Below, in pieces: positions 8,433-16,490 of a DNA stretch of 64,000 nt; positions within the stretch are counted from its first letter, which is position 1; every line of letters starts with the position of its first letter. The notes below the pieces were generated by a model that was not told the DNA's origin, made no database searches, and saw only the letters and a list, made by a program, of their open reading frames with translations. Position numbers and translations under genes: made by a program. The DNA is from an uncultured Lachnospiraceae bacterium (GTDB lineage Bacteria > Bacillota > Clostridia > Lachnospirales > Lachnospiraceae): the NCBI GenBank assembly GCA_910588825.1, contig CAJURF010000009.1:7553-71552 (forward strand). The letters are read 5' to 3'.

Positions 8433-8788
8433 GAACGTGTTTAAAAATACTTTATGTCAACCGCATGGCGGCGTAGATGATTTTTAAAACACGCGCTAAC
8501 AGGCGGGCAGCCTGCATATTAAAACTTTCAAGCACACTCTGGAGTGTGAAGTAAAGTGCCAGACATTATGTCAGAATTGAGGCAATAAGCTGTCATATAT
8601 TACGAAGAATTTGCGCAGTTTGGTCAAAATAGCAGAGCAGATATCTAAAGGAGCGTCTGCGTTTGTCCACAAAGAGGGGGCGCAGGCAGTGTGAATGAAT
8701 GTTCAAACACACTTTCATAAATTATATGACGGATTGATCAAAAGATTTCGTTCTTTTGATGTTCTAGAACGTGTTTCAAACGCGCTCT
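8433..8788. repeat. Related GTGTTT-AAA palindromes in a gene-free stretch
   Basis: The 436 bases between murG and the next gene contain several related inverted repeats. GAACGTGTTTAAAAAT (8433-8448) is inverted as ATTTTTAAAACACGCGCT (8480-8497), enclosing a GC-rich loop. A near-copy, AGAACGTGTTTCAAACGCGCTCT (8766-8788), is itself a dyad. GTTCAAACACACTTTC (about 8701-8716) is a diverged version, and CACACTCTGGAGTGTG (8533-8548) is a separate small hairpin. No gene or clear promoter is seen here. The elements look like an interspersed palindromic repeat or operator family rather than terminators, because T-tracts are lacking. Confidence 0.5.
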
Positions 8789-8838
8789 AATCATAATGAA
8801 CCCCTTTAGAAAAATTGTCAAGATGAGATGGAGCTTAA

Positions 8839-9651
8839 ATGGGAAAAAAAACTAAATTTGATAAATTGAATGAGTGGATAAAAAAAGAATATGACCGGGA
8901 GACTCAGGAAATAGAAGACAGCCTCAGCAAGGACGGCTCTTTTGACCCCAATCGGGTGAATAGTGAGGAATTGTTCCGGCGCATACAGGCGGGGATTAAG
9001 GAGAGAGAAGAACAAAAAGAAGAACAGAAAAGAGAACCTGGAGCACAGCAGAAGAAGGTGGGGATAAGCAGATATCAGGTTAGAAAATGGGCAGCTCTTT
9101 TTTTCGTGACCATTATAGGTGTTTTTCTGGCGAGTATGACCAGTGAGGCAAACAGATCTTATTTAATGTATAAGATACAGTATTTGGTTGGGGATGAAGT
9201 GGTTCTGAATGAGGGGAATGATGTCGTTCAGAATATTACAAAGAAATGGCAGGACGAAAAACAAGAAGTACAGGAAATTGAGGAAGAATTGGGCATTCCA
9301 ATCCCATATTTTCGATATATGTTAGAGTCATATACAAATAACATATACAATATTCAACATGGGAGTGCTATTGCAGTTATTGAATATCAATGTGCAGATA
9401 GTCTTGTTAATTTGCGGGCATTTAATAGAAATAAAGCAGACATAGCAGGAATAGATTTTCAGGGGAAAGTAATAGAGGAATTAAGTCTTATGGAGGGAAC
9501 AGTAGATATGTCTGTAATGGAAATAAAAGAGCCTGAGGATGAAATGGCTACCCTAGCCGCACAATGGACATATAAAGAAGGGTATTATCAGCTAAGTGGA
9601 AAAATTGAGGAAAGTGAGTTTATAAAGATTTTAAAGAGCATAGCTTATTAA
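8839..9651 (+). CDS. Single-pass membrane protein of unknown function
   Basis: The protein has 270 residues. About 85 charged cytoplasmic residues (rich in Glu and Lys, with an EREEQKEEQK coiled-coil-like run) precede one membrane helix (WAALFFVTIIGVFLASM, about residues 88-105), and an extracytoplasmic domain of about 165 residues follows. The layout resembles anti-sigma or DUF4367-type proteins of clostridia, where the outside domain senses the envelope, but no sigma factor gene is adjacent and I cannot place the family. The ribosome site (GATGGAG) is modest. AT content is higher in its second half. It may be co-transcribed with the small secreted protein that follows. Confidence 0.6.
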   Translation: MGKKTKFDKLNEWIKKEYDRETQEIEDSLSKDGSFDPNRVNSEELFRRIQAGIKEREEQKEEQKREPGAQQKKVGISRYQVRKWAALFFVTIIGVFLASMTSEANRSYLMYKIQYLVGDEVVLNEGNDVVQNITKKWQDEKQEVQEIEEELGIPIPYFRYMLESYTNNIYNIQHGSAIAVIEYQCADSLVNLRAFNRNKADIAGIDFQGKVIEELSLMEGTVDMSVMEIKEPEDEMATLAAQWTYKEGYYQLSGKIEESEFIKILKSIAY

Positions 9652-9718
9652 AACGTTACATTTTTGATTTATTAACGTATATATTATGTGGTGTAAGTAT
9701 GACAGTATGAGGTATTGA

Positions 9719-10201
9719 ATGAAAGATAGACCTTACAAAAAGTTCGTTTTGTTTTTCATGGCGGCGATAATGATGGTTACAATATTTTCTCCAAGTTCAT
9801 TAGTATATGGAGCACCTGTTGAAAGGTCTATATATGATGATGTTACGGAAATTTCAGACAAAAGTACTATTTTGTCAAGGGGAAATTATCTGAATTATGG
9901 TGCTGTAACCTTAACCAAACTCGATTCTATGAAAATACGGATCTCTGGTGAGACTGCGGCTCATAGAGTTTGTGATACGTTAGTAGTAGATCTTTATTTG
10001 TATCGCAGTAAGGATGGGGAACGTTATGAGAATTATCGAGATTGGTCGTTTAAAAAACAAAATGGAAGTTATTTCTGGAAAGTTCTGGAAGTCATTGTGC
10101 CATCCGGATACTATTACGCCATAGGCGGTAATCACATGGCGTTTTATAATGGTGATGGAGAAAGCACAACTACATTTGCGGCGGGACTTTGGGTTAATTA
10201 A
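9719..10201 (+). CDS. Small secreted protein (DUF6147-like)
   Basis: The protein has 160 residues with a clear Sec signal peptide: a basic start (MKDRPYKKF), a hydrophobic core (VLFFMAAIMMVTIFSPSS) and a VYGA cut site near residue 32. The mature part is about 128 residues, probably beta-rich, with aromatic and glycine residues and the ending AAGLWVN. It resembles small exported proteins of Firmicutes (DUF6147-like); no catalytic motif is visible. It lies 67 bases after the membrane protein above, and the two may form a pair. It is AT-rich compared with neighbouring housekeeping genes, consistent with an accessory role. No function is assigned. Confidence 0.6.
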   Translation: MKDRPYKKFVLFFMAAIMMVTIFSPSSLVYGAPVERSIYDDVTEISDKSTILSRGNYLNYGAVTLTKLDSMKIRISGETAAHRVCDTLVVDLYLYRSKDGERYENYRDWSFKKQNGSYFWKVLEVIVPSGYYYAIGGNHMAFYNGDGESTTTFAAGLWVN

Positions 10202-10471
10202 CCATCGTCTGTTTTGTTACATAAGACAGCATACCTTCAGATTCTCTCTTAGTACGTCCGGCTATTAGAGAATCCATCCATGACAAAAATCCATTTGCGT
10301 ATGGAAAATATGTAATATAAATTTTGGTACGATAGTAAAAAGGCAAGTGTCAATAAAGAAAAGCAGGATAGACTGCTGTCATAGTAAAAAAGATACTTAC
10401 GCTACATGCTGTGCAGAAGTTTGGATTTGAAAAAGTTTTGAGTTTATCCTTCATTTTGGCATTTGTCTATG

Positions 10472-10503
10472 AAAAGCCTGCTGGGCGCAAACAGCAGGCT
10501 TTT
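10472..10503 (+). terminator. Rho-independent terminator
   Basis: AAAAGCCTGCTG (10472-10483) pairs with CAGCAGGCTTTT (10492-10503) around an 8-base loop, followed by a short T run. The 393-base gap 10202-10594 otherwise holds only another hairpin (GATTCTCT at 10240-10247 with AGAGAATC at 10267-10274) and no gene. Confidence 0.75.
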
Positions 10504-10594
10504 TGTGATTGATGATTAGAAAGAGGGAATCTTTACGGAATCCTGTATAAGGGTTATATAAAGCCTTAAAATAATGAAAGGGAGAAACGAATTT

Positions 10595-11725
10595 ATGAAA
10601 CAAATAGCAGTGATAAGGAATAGAAAAGGCATTGTAACATTGCTGTGTGCACTGGCTCTATTTATAGGTATGCCGGTATGCGTGTCTGCGGCGGGGAGTA
10701 ACGGGAAAGGTGCAAAACTGCCTGCCTATAAACAGGTCAAGAAAGTGCAGGTGGATAAGGAGGATTTCCAGCGCAGCCTGCAGAATGCGCTGGAGATGGC
10801 AGGGAGAAAAGCCAGTAAAAGCTGTCAGTATAAAATCGTAATTCCTCCTGGTGAGTATGTACTTTCCCATGTTCTTACAATCAAAAGCAATATTTGGATT
10901 TATGCCAAAGGGGCAAAGATTACCATTGCAGACCATGTGTCAAGGGTGATGGCGACAGAACCGAATAAGACCTATCAGAATGTCAGAATAGAGGGCGGTG
11001 TGTGGGATGCGTCCAGCCAGACTGGGAGCAGGGAGAAAAGAGAGATGATGCTTCGCTTTTCCCATGTAAAAAATATGGTACTGTCTGGCATGACATTGAA
11101 ATGTAAGCGAAACAACCATATAGTTGAAGTGTCAGATATGAATGGCTTTACAGTTAAGAATTGTAAAATTTCTGGTAACAGCCGGTATCTTCAAGTGCAG
11201 CCCAAAGAGGCGCTTCAGCTGGATGCAGCTACAAAAGAGGCTATGGTAAATTGTACGCCCTATAATGGAAAAGGCTGCCACAATGTGCTGATTACAGGCA
11301 ATACTTTTAGCGATGTATCAAGAGGTGTGGGCTCCCACAGTTATGCCAAAGGTGCAGAGAAGAATCCTTATACAAATATAACGGTTGAGAAGAATACATT
11401 TAAAGGTTGTAAAGGGGAAGCCATATACTTTCTTTATTGGAAGAATTGTTCAGTGCTAAAAAATAAGATTTATAATGCCAAACATGCCGGCATCTATATG
11501 CAGGACAGCACACTCAATAAAGTACAGAATAATACTATAGCGGGAATTGGCGCTTATTCGGGGGAAAGAGCAAAGACGTATGGTTCTGACCGTGCAGGGG
11601 TGTTGATGCGGAATATTAGCCGCAGCCATGTGATAGGTAATCAGGCTTCAGGCTGCAAAAAAGCAGTGATGGAAAATCCAGCGGGTAAGAGAAATGTTAT
11701 AAAAAGAAATAAGAAGCTTCGCTAA
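10595..11725 (+). CDS. Secreted right-handed beta-helix protein (pectate-lyase fold)
   Basis: The protein has 376 residues from the ATG at 10595, which has AAAGGGAGA (10577-10585) upstream; an ATG at 10574 sits before that site. A signal peptide (GIVTLLCALALFIGMPVCVSA) is followed by repeated beta-helix coils of the form NVRIEGGVW, NVLITGNTFSDV, NITVEKNTFKG and SVLKNKIYN. The fold is shared by pectate lyases, polysaccharide lyases and carbohydrate esterases. The catalytic residues of a particular lyase family cannot be pinned down by eye, so this is a probable secreted or surface carbohydrate-active protein. It is a single gene with no transporter or other carbohydrate enzyme adjacent. Confidence 0.75.
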   Translation: MKQIAVIRNRKGIVTLLCALALFIGMPVCVSAAGSNGKGAKLPAYKQVKKVQVDKEDFQRSLQNALEMAGRKASKSCQYKIVIPPGEYVLSHVLTIKSNIWIYAKGAKITIADHVSRVMATEPNKTYQNVRIEGGVWDASSQTGSREKREMMLRFSHVKNMVLSGMTLKCKRNNHIVEVSDMNGFTVKNCKISGNSRYLQVQPKEALQLDAATKEAMVNCTPYNGKGCHNVLITGNTFSDVSRGVGSHSYAKGAEKNPYTNITVEKNTFKGCKGEAIYFLYWKNCSVLKNKIYNAKHAGIYMQDSTLNKVQNNTIAGIGAYSGERAKTYGSDRAGVLMRNISRSHVIGNQASGCKKAVMENPAGKRNVIKRNKKLR

Positions 11726-11781
11726 TGAGTAGAGTTGGGATAATTCAAAAAGAAGATATACTTTAGGCTGTTTTCAGTTCT

Positions 11782-12037
11782 TTACTTCCACAGTTTTCCC
11801 ATGATGAAAAAGCATTTATCACCGCCTGGCGTACAGGCGGTGAGGGTCAGCACCCGGTCCCCTTTTGTCCGTCAGCGTGTTCACCACATCCACCAGACCG
11901 CAACCCCGGATTTCCACCAGATAATCCAAAGCGTTGATAGCAAAATAATTGACGGGGACCATATCCGGCTGTTTTAGCTCAATTGCATCCTGCCGCCTTT
12001 TCTGTCGCTTTTCATAAAATTCCTTATTTTGTTCCAT
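11782..12037 (-). pseudogene. Decayed chimera: URO-D-like start joined to a frameshifted sortase end
   Basis: An ATG at 12037 opens a frame beginning MEQNKEFYEKRQKRR and IELKQPDMVP, which is the start of a uroporphyrinogen decarboxylase-type methyltransferase. It then runs into unrelated sequence ending VDVVNTLTDKR. One base later, in another frame, the DNA reads DRVLTLTACTPGGDK and FFIMGKLWK-stop (11782-11840), a sortase C-terminus with the catalytic TLTxC cysteine. Removing one G from a GGGG run near 11858 restores the sortase frame. This is a deletion junction plus a +1 frameshift, so no working protein is expected. Confidence 0.65.
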
Positions 12038-12220
12038 ATTGCAGACTTTCTTTTTTTGATAGTAAAATACAGCTGAATGTGATAAACTATAAAAAACTTT
12101 ACGATTTAGAAAAGGATAAATGGATAATTTTATGAAAATAGTTTGATTGAAAAGGGGGAGGTGATGGCGCGCATTGATTCTTACGGTTAAAGCCGCACAG
12201 AGTATATTGCGCCGAATTAG

Positions 12221-15200
12221 ATGAGACAACATAAGAAAACATGGCAGCCGATTATTTATGCACTCTTTTTCCTGGTTATTGTCCTGGTTTTATTTTACAT
12301 CTACACAACGCAGAATATGGAACGGATTCAGGAACAGAACAGGGTCTATGCAGAGGATAGCGCGCGGCAGACGGCAGAACGCATTGAGAGTGAATTTGAC
12401 AATGCGCTGCAGCGTCTCCAGAACTGTGCCTATCTGGTCAGCGCAAGAGGAAACGGTTCAGAGATTGATGCCCAGGTACTCAGGGAGCTTGAGAAAAACA
12501 CCACATTTGACAGTATCCGCTTTACCAATGGAGACGGTGTTAATCTTGCATCTGATGGAAAAACAAACGATAGTTCCGACCGGAATTATTTTATCCGGGG
12601 AATGCAGGGAGAAAGCGGTCTTGAGACTGTGGAAGAGTCAAGACTTACCGGGAAGCCTATGATGGTCTTTTACGCCCCGGTATATAAAGGAAAAGAAATT
12701 GAAGGGATGTTTTTAGGGCTGTATTTTGCTGAGGATTATCTGCGGAGTATGCTTGCTTCCAGTTATTTCGGCGAGGCCGCGGATGTGTTTCTCTGTTCAC
12801 AGGACGGAGAGGTGATTGCCAGTTCAGGAGATCAGCCCTATGGAGTCGGCCTGATTGAATCTTTGACCGATTCAGGAGTTATTGATGCCCAAACTGCCAG
12901 GACTGTACAAAGTGTGTTCGATGACGGTGGGCAGGCAGCTCTTTTGTGTGAGGAGGGCTGTAAAACAGACAATCTCTGTGTCATCAATCTGCCAGACTAC
13001 GAGTATGTTCTTGTACAGGCATTTCCCCAAAATGTCACTCAGGCAATGGTAAACAGAGCGAATCTAGCGGGTGTGAGATTGGAAATCTGTTTACTGGTTC
13101 TGTTTATGATTTATATTGCTTTTCTGGCAATCCGAGGGGGAAGACAGCGGAAGAAACTGGAAACAGAGAATAAAATAATCAGCGATGTGCTCCGGGGTGT
13201 GAACATCCTTTTTTCATCGCGTTATCTGATTGCGGATCTGGAAAATGACAGCTACTCCTATGTGGCGGGAAAGGGGCCGTTGAACACCCGCATTCCTAAA
13301 GAGGGTGTGTACAGTGAGGTTATCAGGCTTCATGGAGAAGAGATTATCGGGGAAGAGGATAAAGAGGCGTTTTATCATTTCGGCCGGATTGATATCCTCA
13401 GAGAGAATCTCAGCACAAAGGATTCTGTTGTTCATGAGTGTCACGTTTCCCGCTATGGGAAAGAAGAATGGGAACAGTTGATTGTGGTGTGTCTGGAACG
13501 TAAGGAAGGAAAGCCTGTCAGGGTTTTATATGTACGCCAGAATGTCACAGAGCTGAAGTTGAAAGAAATGCGCGAGCAGCGGGAGCGGGCTGTATTGAAC
13601 CGGAAGGAAAGGCAGTACAGAATCGCCATTATGTCTAACTCTTTCAGCGCATTCGAATGTAATCTGACGAAAGACCGGATTGAGCAGGATATTGTCTTCG
13701 TAAGTGATGAGAAAAATATCTCCCTTCTGGAACGGGCAGGGCTGTCTGCGCCGTGCAAAGCTTCTGAATGCTTTGAGCGGTGGATGCAGTTTGTTCTGCC
13801 GGAATCGCAGGAGGATTACTGCAGGGCTGTAAATGTGGATTATCTGAAAGACCAGTATGAGCAGGGGAATATGGAAGTGGATGTGGATTATTGGGGCGGG
13901 ATAGAGGAAAAGGAGCCTCTGTGTGTCCGCCAGTCCTTTACTATGACTTGTGACGAAGATACGGGAGATCTTATCGCTATGGTGGTATCACGGGATATCA
14001 CAGAGCAGGTCAGAAAACAGCGGGAACAGACGCAGGCGCTGCAGGATGCTCTGATGCAGGCACAGCATGCCAATCAGGCAAAGACTACGTTCCTGTCTAA
14101 TATGAGCCATGATATACGTACGCCTATGAATGCGATTATCGGCTTTGCCACCATCGCGGCCAGCCATATGGAGCGTACGGACCAGGTGAGGGAATGTCTG
14201 CAGAAAATCCTCTCATCCAGCAACCATCTGCTGGGATTGATCAATGATATCCTGGATATGAGCCGTATTGAGAGCGGGAAGATGCAGATACATAATCAGG
14301 AATGCAATATTCCTGAGTTGATGCACAATTTAGTAAATATCATCCAGCCCCAGGTGAAGTCCAAGCAGCTGGAGATGTTCATAGATACGTTTGGGGTGGC
14401 CAATGAGGATGTGATTGCGGACCCGCTGAAGCTGAATCAGATATTTATCAATCTGATGGGGAATGCGGTCAAATATACTCCGGCAGGCGGGACGGTGACT
14501 TTCCGCATCACCCAGCACACCACCTACAAACATGGGTGGGGTGATTACGTTTTTACCATTAAGGACAATGGGATTGGAATGTCCCAGGAGTTTGTGAAAC
14601 ATATTTTTGAGCCTTTTGAGCGGGAAACCACTGTGACAAAAAGCAGTATACAGGGCGCGGGACTGGGCATGGCAATCACCAAGAACATCGTTGATATGAT
14701 GGGAGGAGAAATCACAGTAGAAAGCGAAGTCGGAAAAGGGAGCGCTTTCACGGTAAAACTTCCGCTGCAGCTTCAGGATATAGAAAAAACAGCGGAGCAG
14801 ATTAAAGAGCTGGAAGGTCTGCGCTCTCTGGTTGTGGACGATGACCTGAATGTGTGTGACAGCGTGAGCAAAATGTTAAAGAGCATTGGACTGCGCTCGG
14901 AATGGACCACATCCGGCAGGGAGGCGGCATACCGTGCCAAATCTGCTTATGAAGATGGAGACCCTTACCATACTTATATTATTGACTGGCAGATGCCAGA
15001 GACCAGCGGAATTGAAACAGCAAGAAAAATCCGCAGTGTGGTGGGGCAGGACGCGCCTATTATTATTCTCACTGCGTATGACTGGGCTGATATTGAGGAT
15101 GAGGCGAAAGCGGCGGGTGTTACCGCGTTCTGCGCCAAACCGCTTTTTATGTCTGACTTAAAAGCAGCGCTGCTGGCAGCCAATAATATCGGAGACCACA

Positions 15201-15625
15201 GCCAGCCGGAACCAGGGACTGTCTGGACACAGATTGATTACAGCGGCAAAAGACTCCTTTTGGTGGAAGATAATGAGCTGAACCGGGAAATTGCGGAGGT
15301 TATTCTGGAAGAAGCAGGTTTTTTGATTGAATCTGCACCGGACGGAACCGATGCGGTGGCTATGATAGAAAGCTCTCAAGAAGGGTATTATCATGCAGTG
15401 CTGATGGATGTCCAGATGCCGGTTATGAACGGATACGAGGCTACAAAAGCAATCCGGGCCATGCAGAGGGAGGATGTGAAAACCCTGCCCATTATCGCTA
15501 TGACCGCAAATGCCATGGAAGAGGATAAGGAGGCGGCGCTTAAAAGCGGTATGAACGCCCATATTGCCAAACCCATTGATATGGAACTGCTTATGAGTGT
15601 GCTGCGGCAGTTCCTGCATAAATGA
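12221..15625 (+). CDS. Hybrid sensor histidine kinase, two receiver domains
   Basis: The protein has 1134 residues. It has a first membrane helix at about residues 10-28, an extracytoplasmic Cache-like sensor (about 30-285), a second helix at about 290-306, a PAS-like region (about 320-600), HisKA with SHDIRTPMNAI (phospho-His630), HATPase (NLMGNAVKYT, DNGIGM, GAGLGMAI) and two receivers with phospho-Asp922 (IIDWQMP) and Asp1063 (LMDVQMP). No DNA-binding output is present, so signalling must pass to an HPt or another partner elsewhere. The ATG follows an in-frame stop and has no clear ribosome site. It sits alone between two pseudogenes. The C-terminal half closely resembles the kinase at 40232-43369. 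Confidence 0.9.
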   Translation: MRQHKKTWQPIIYALFFLVIVLVLFYIYTTQNMERIQEQNRVYAEDSARQTAERIESEFDNALQRLQNCAYLVSARGNGSEIDAQVLRELEKNTTFDSIRFTNGDGVNLASDGKTNDSSDRNYFIRGMQGESGLETVEESRLTGKPMMVFYAPVYKGKEIEGMFLGLYFAEDYLRSMLASSYFGEAADVFLCSQDGEVIASSGDQPYGVGLIESLTDSGVIDAQTARTVQSVFDDGGQAALLCEEGCKTDNLCVINLPDYEYVLVQAFPQNVTQAMVNRANLAGVRLEICLLVLFMIYIAFLAIRGGRQRKKLETENKIISDVLRGVNILFSSRYLIADLENDSYSYVAGKGPLNTRIPKEGVYSEVIRLHGEEIIGEEDKEAFYHFGRIDILRENLSTKDSVVHECHVSRYGKEEWEQLIVVCLERKEGKPVRVLYVRQNVTELKLKEMREQRERAVLNRKERQYRIAIMSNSFSAFECNLTKDRIEQDIVFVSDEKNISLLERAGLSAPCKASECFERWMQFVLPESQEDYCRAVNVDYLKDQYEQGNMEVDVDYWGGIEEKEPLCVRQSFTMTCDEDTGDLIAMVVSRDITEQVRKQREQTQALQDALMQAQHANQAKTTFLSNMSHDIRTPMNAIIGFATIAASHMERTDQVRECLQKILSSSNHLLGLINDILDMSRIESGKMQIHNQECNIPELMHNLVNIIQPQVKSKQLEMFIDTFGVANEDVIADPLKLNQIFINLMGNAVKYTPAGGTVTFRITQHTTYKHGWGDYVFTIKDNGIGMSQEFVKHIFEPFERETTVTKSSIQGAGLGMAITKNIVDMMGGEITVESEVGKGSAFTVKLPLQLQDIEKTAEQIKELEGLRSLVVDDDLNVCDSVSKMLKSIGLRSEWTTSGREAAYRAKSAYEDGDPYHTYIIDWQMPETSGIETARKIRSVVGQDAPIIILTAYDWADIEDEAKAAGVTAFCAKPLFMSDLKAALLAANNIGDHSQPEPGTVWTQIDYSGKRLLLVEDNELNREIAEVILEEAGFLIESAPDGTDAVAMIESSQEGYYHAVLMDVQMPVMNGYEATKAIRAMQREDVKTLPIIAMTANAMEEDKEAALKSGMNAHIAKPIDMELLMSVLRQFLHK

Positions 15626-15664
15626 CGAAAAGATGCGAAAACTGAAAGAGAAAGGAACTGCGGC

Positions 15665-15801
15665 ATGGGAGAACTGTCAAAACTACCGATATCCACCGGC
15701 TGCTGGCCCTGGAGGGGGCAGTCCGGGGAGTTAAGAAGGCACAGCTGCCGGATGATGTGAAGGCAGAATTGAAAGAGTTCTATCAGTGGAATAAAAAGTA
15801 A
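15665..15801 (+). pseudogene. TfoX C-terminal-domain protein, internally deleted
   Basis: An ATG with a GGAAC ribosome site starts MGELSKLP, the usual beginning of small TfoX_C domain proteins. The sequence then jumps, in another frame, to DIHRLLALEGAVRGVKKAQL and PDDVKAELKEFYQWNKK-stop, the conserved end of the same family. About 40 middle residues are missing and the junction near 15689 is out of frame. The intact family is a stand-alone helix-hairpin-helix domain of about 85 residues related to competence regulators. This copy cannot make it. Confidence 0.75.
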
Positions 15802-15835
15802 ATGAAAATAGAACAGCAAAGAGGAGTTTTGGATT

Positions 15836-16324
15836 ATGAGCCATAAAGATCACGCAAAAAAGGTTCAGGATTCGGCAACTGAGCAGGTTTATATCATACG
15901 TCCCCGACACATCAACCCTCAGGGCAGGCTGTACGGCGGCTGTCTGATGCAGTGGATCGACGAGATGGCGGGGATTGTCAGCAGAAGGCATTCGGGAAAG
16001 ATGATAACCACAGCCGCTGTTGACAGTCTGGAATTTAAGGCGGGTGCTTATCAGAATGATATGATTGTGCTGGCAGGCAGAGTGACTTATGTGGGCCGGA
16101 CTTCCATGGAAGTCCGGGTGGACACTTATATAGAAGATTATCAGGGAAAACGGCAGATCATTAACAGGGCGTACCTTGTGATGGTGGCCGTGGACGAAAA
16201 CGGCACTCCGGTGGAAGTGCCGGGACTTCAGATTGAGTCTGAGGAGGAGCGGGAAGAATGGCTTGGCGCCGAGAGACGGCTTCAGCTGAGAAAGCAGAAG
16301 ATATCAAAAGCCGGTATTTCCTGA
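15836..16324 (+). CDS. Acyl-CoA thioesterase, hotdog fold (YciA/BACH type)
   Basis: The protein has 162 residues. The core is a single hotdog domain with the family pattern RPRHINPQGRLYGG (helix start), MQWIDEMAGIVSRRH (the central helix bearing the acidic residue) and TTAAVDSLEFKAGA. These enzymes hydrolyse acyl-CoA esters in the cytosol. The C-terminal ~40 residues are charged. GAGGAG at 15821-15826 serves the ATG at 15836. It is a single gene downstream of the TfoX remnant and upstream of the htpG control region. The class is clear; chain-length preference cannot be read from the sequence. Confidence 0.85.
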   Translation: MSHKDHAKKVQDSATEQVYIIRPRHINPQGRLYGGCLMQWIDEMAGIVSRRHSGKMITTAAVDSLEFKAGAYQNDMIVLAGRVTYVGRTSMEVRVDTYIEDYQGKRQIINRAYLVMVAVDENGTPVEVPGLQIESEEEREEWLGAERRLQLRKQKISKAGIS

Positions 16325-16358
16325 CGCCGCCTCCGCTGTTTATAAGAATGATGCTTTA

Positions 16359-16385
16359 TCAGCACTCGCATAAAAAGAGTGCTAA
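16359..16385 (+). promoter_or_regulatory. CIRCE operator (HrcA site) of htpG
   Basis: TCAGCACTC (16359-16367), nine bases, then GAGTGCTAA (16377-16385) matches the CIRCE inverted repeat TTAGCACTC-N9-GAGTGCTAA, with two mismatches at the outer left edge. HrcA bound here would repress htpG until heat or unfolded protein titrates GroEL. It lies eight bases before the -35 box. Confidence 0.9.
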
Positions 16386-16392
16386 TTTTTCC

Positions 16393-16421
16393 TTGACTTT
16401 TCGTTTTGCTGGTATTACAAT
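16393..16421 (+). promoter_or_regulatory. SigA promoter of htpG
   Basis: TTGACT (16393-16398), a 17-base spacer and TACAAT (16416-16421) form a near-consensus vegetative promoter just downstream of the CIRCE operator. An untranslated leader of about 60 bases precedes the GGAG site and the htpG start. Confidence 0.8.
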
Positions 16422-16490
16422 ACTCCCTAAGGAAGAAATGAGACCTTTTGACGGGCTGATTATACTATAAAAATAAAGGAGTGAATAGGA

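Noticed and set aside
12164..12190. Eight-codon frame with a GGGGGAGG site before the hybrid kinase
   Set aside because: It has a good site but only eight codons and no attenuator structure; it may be a chance frame or a leftover start.
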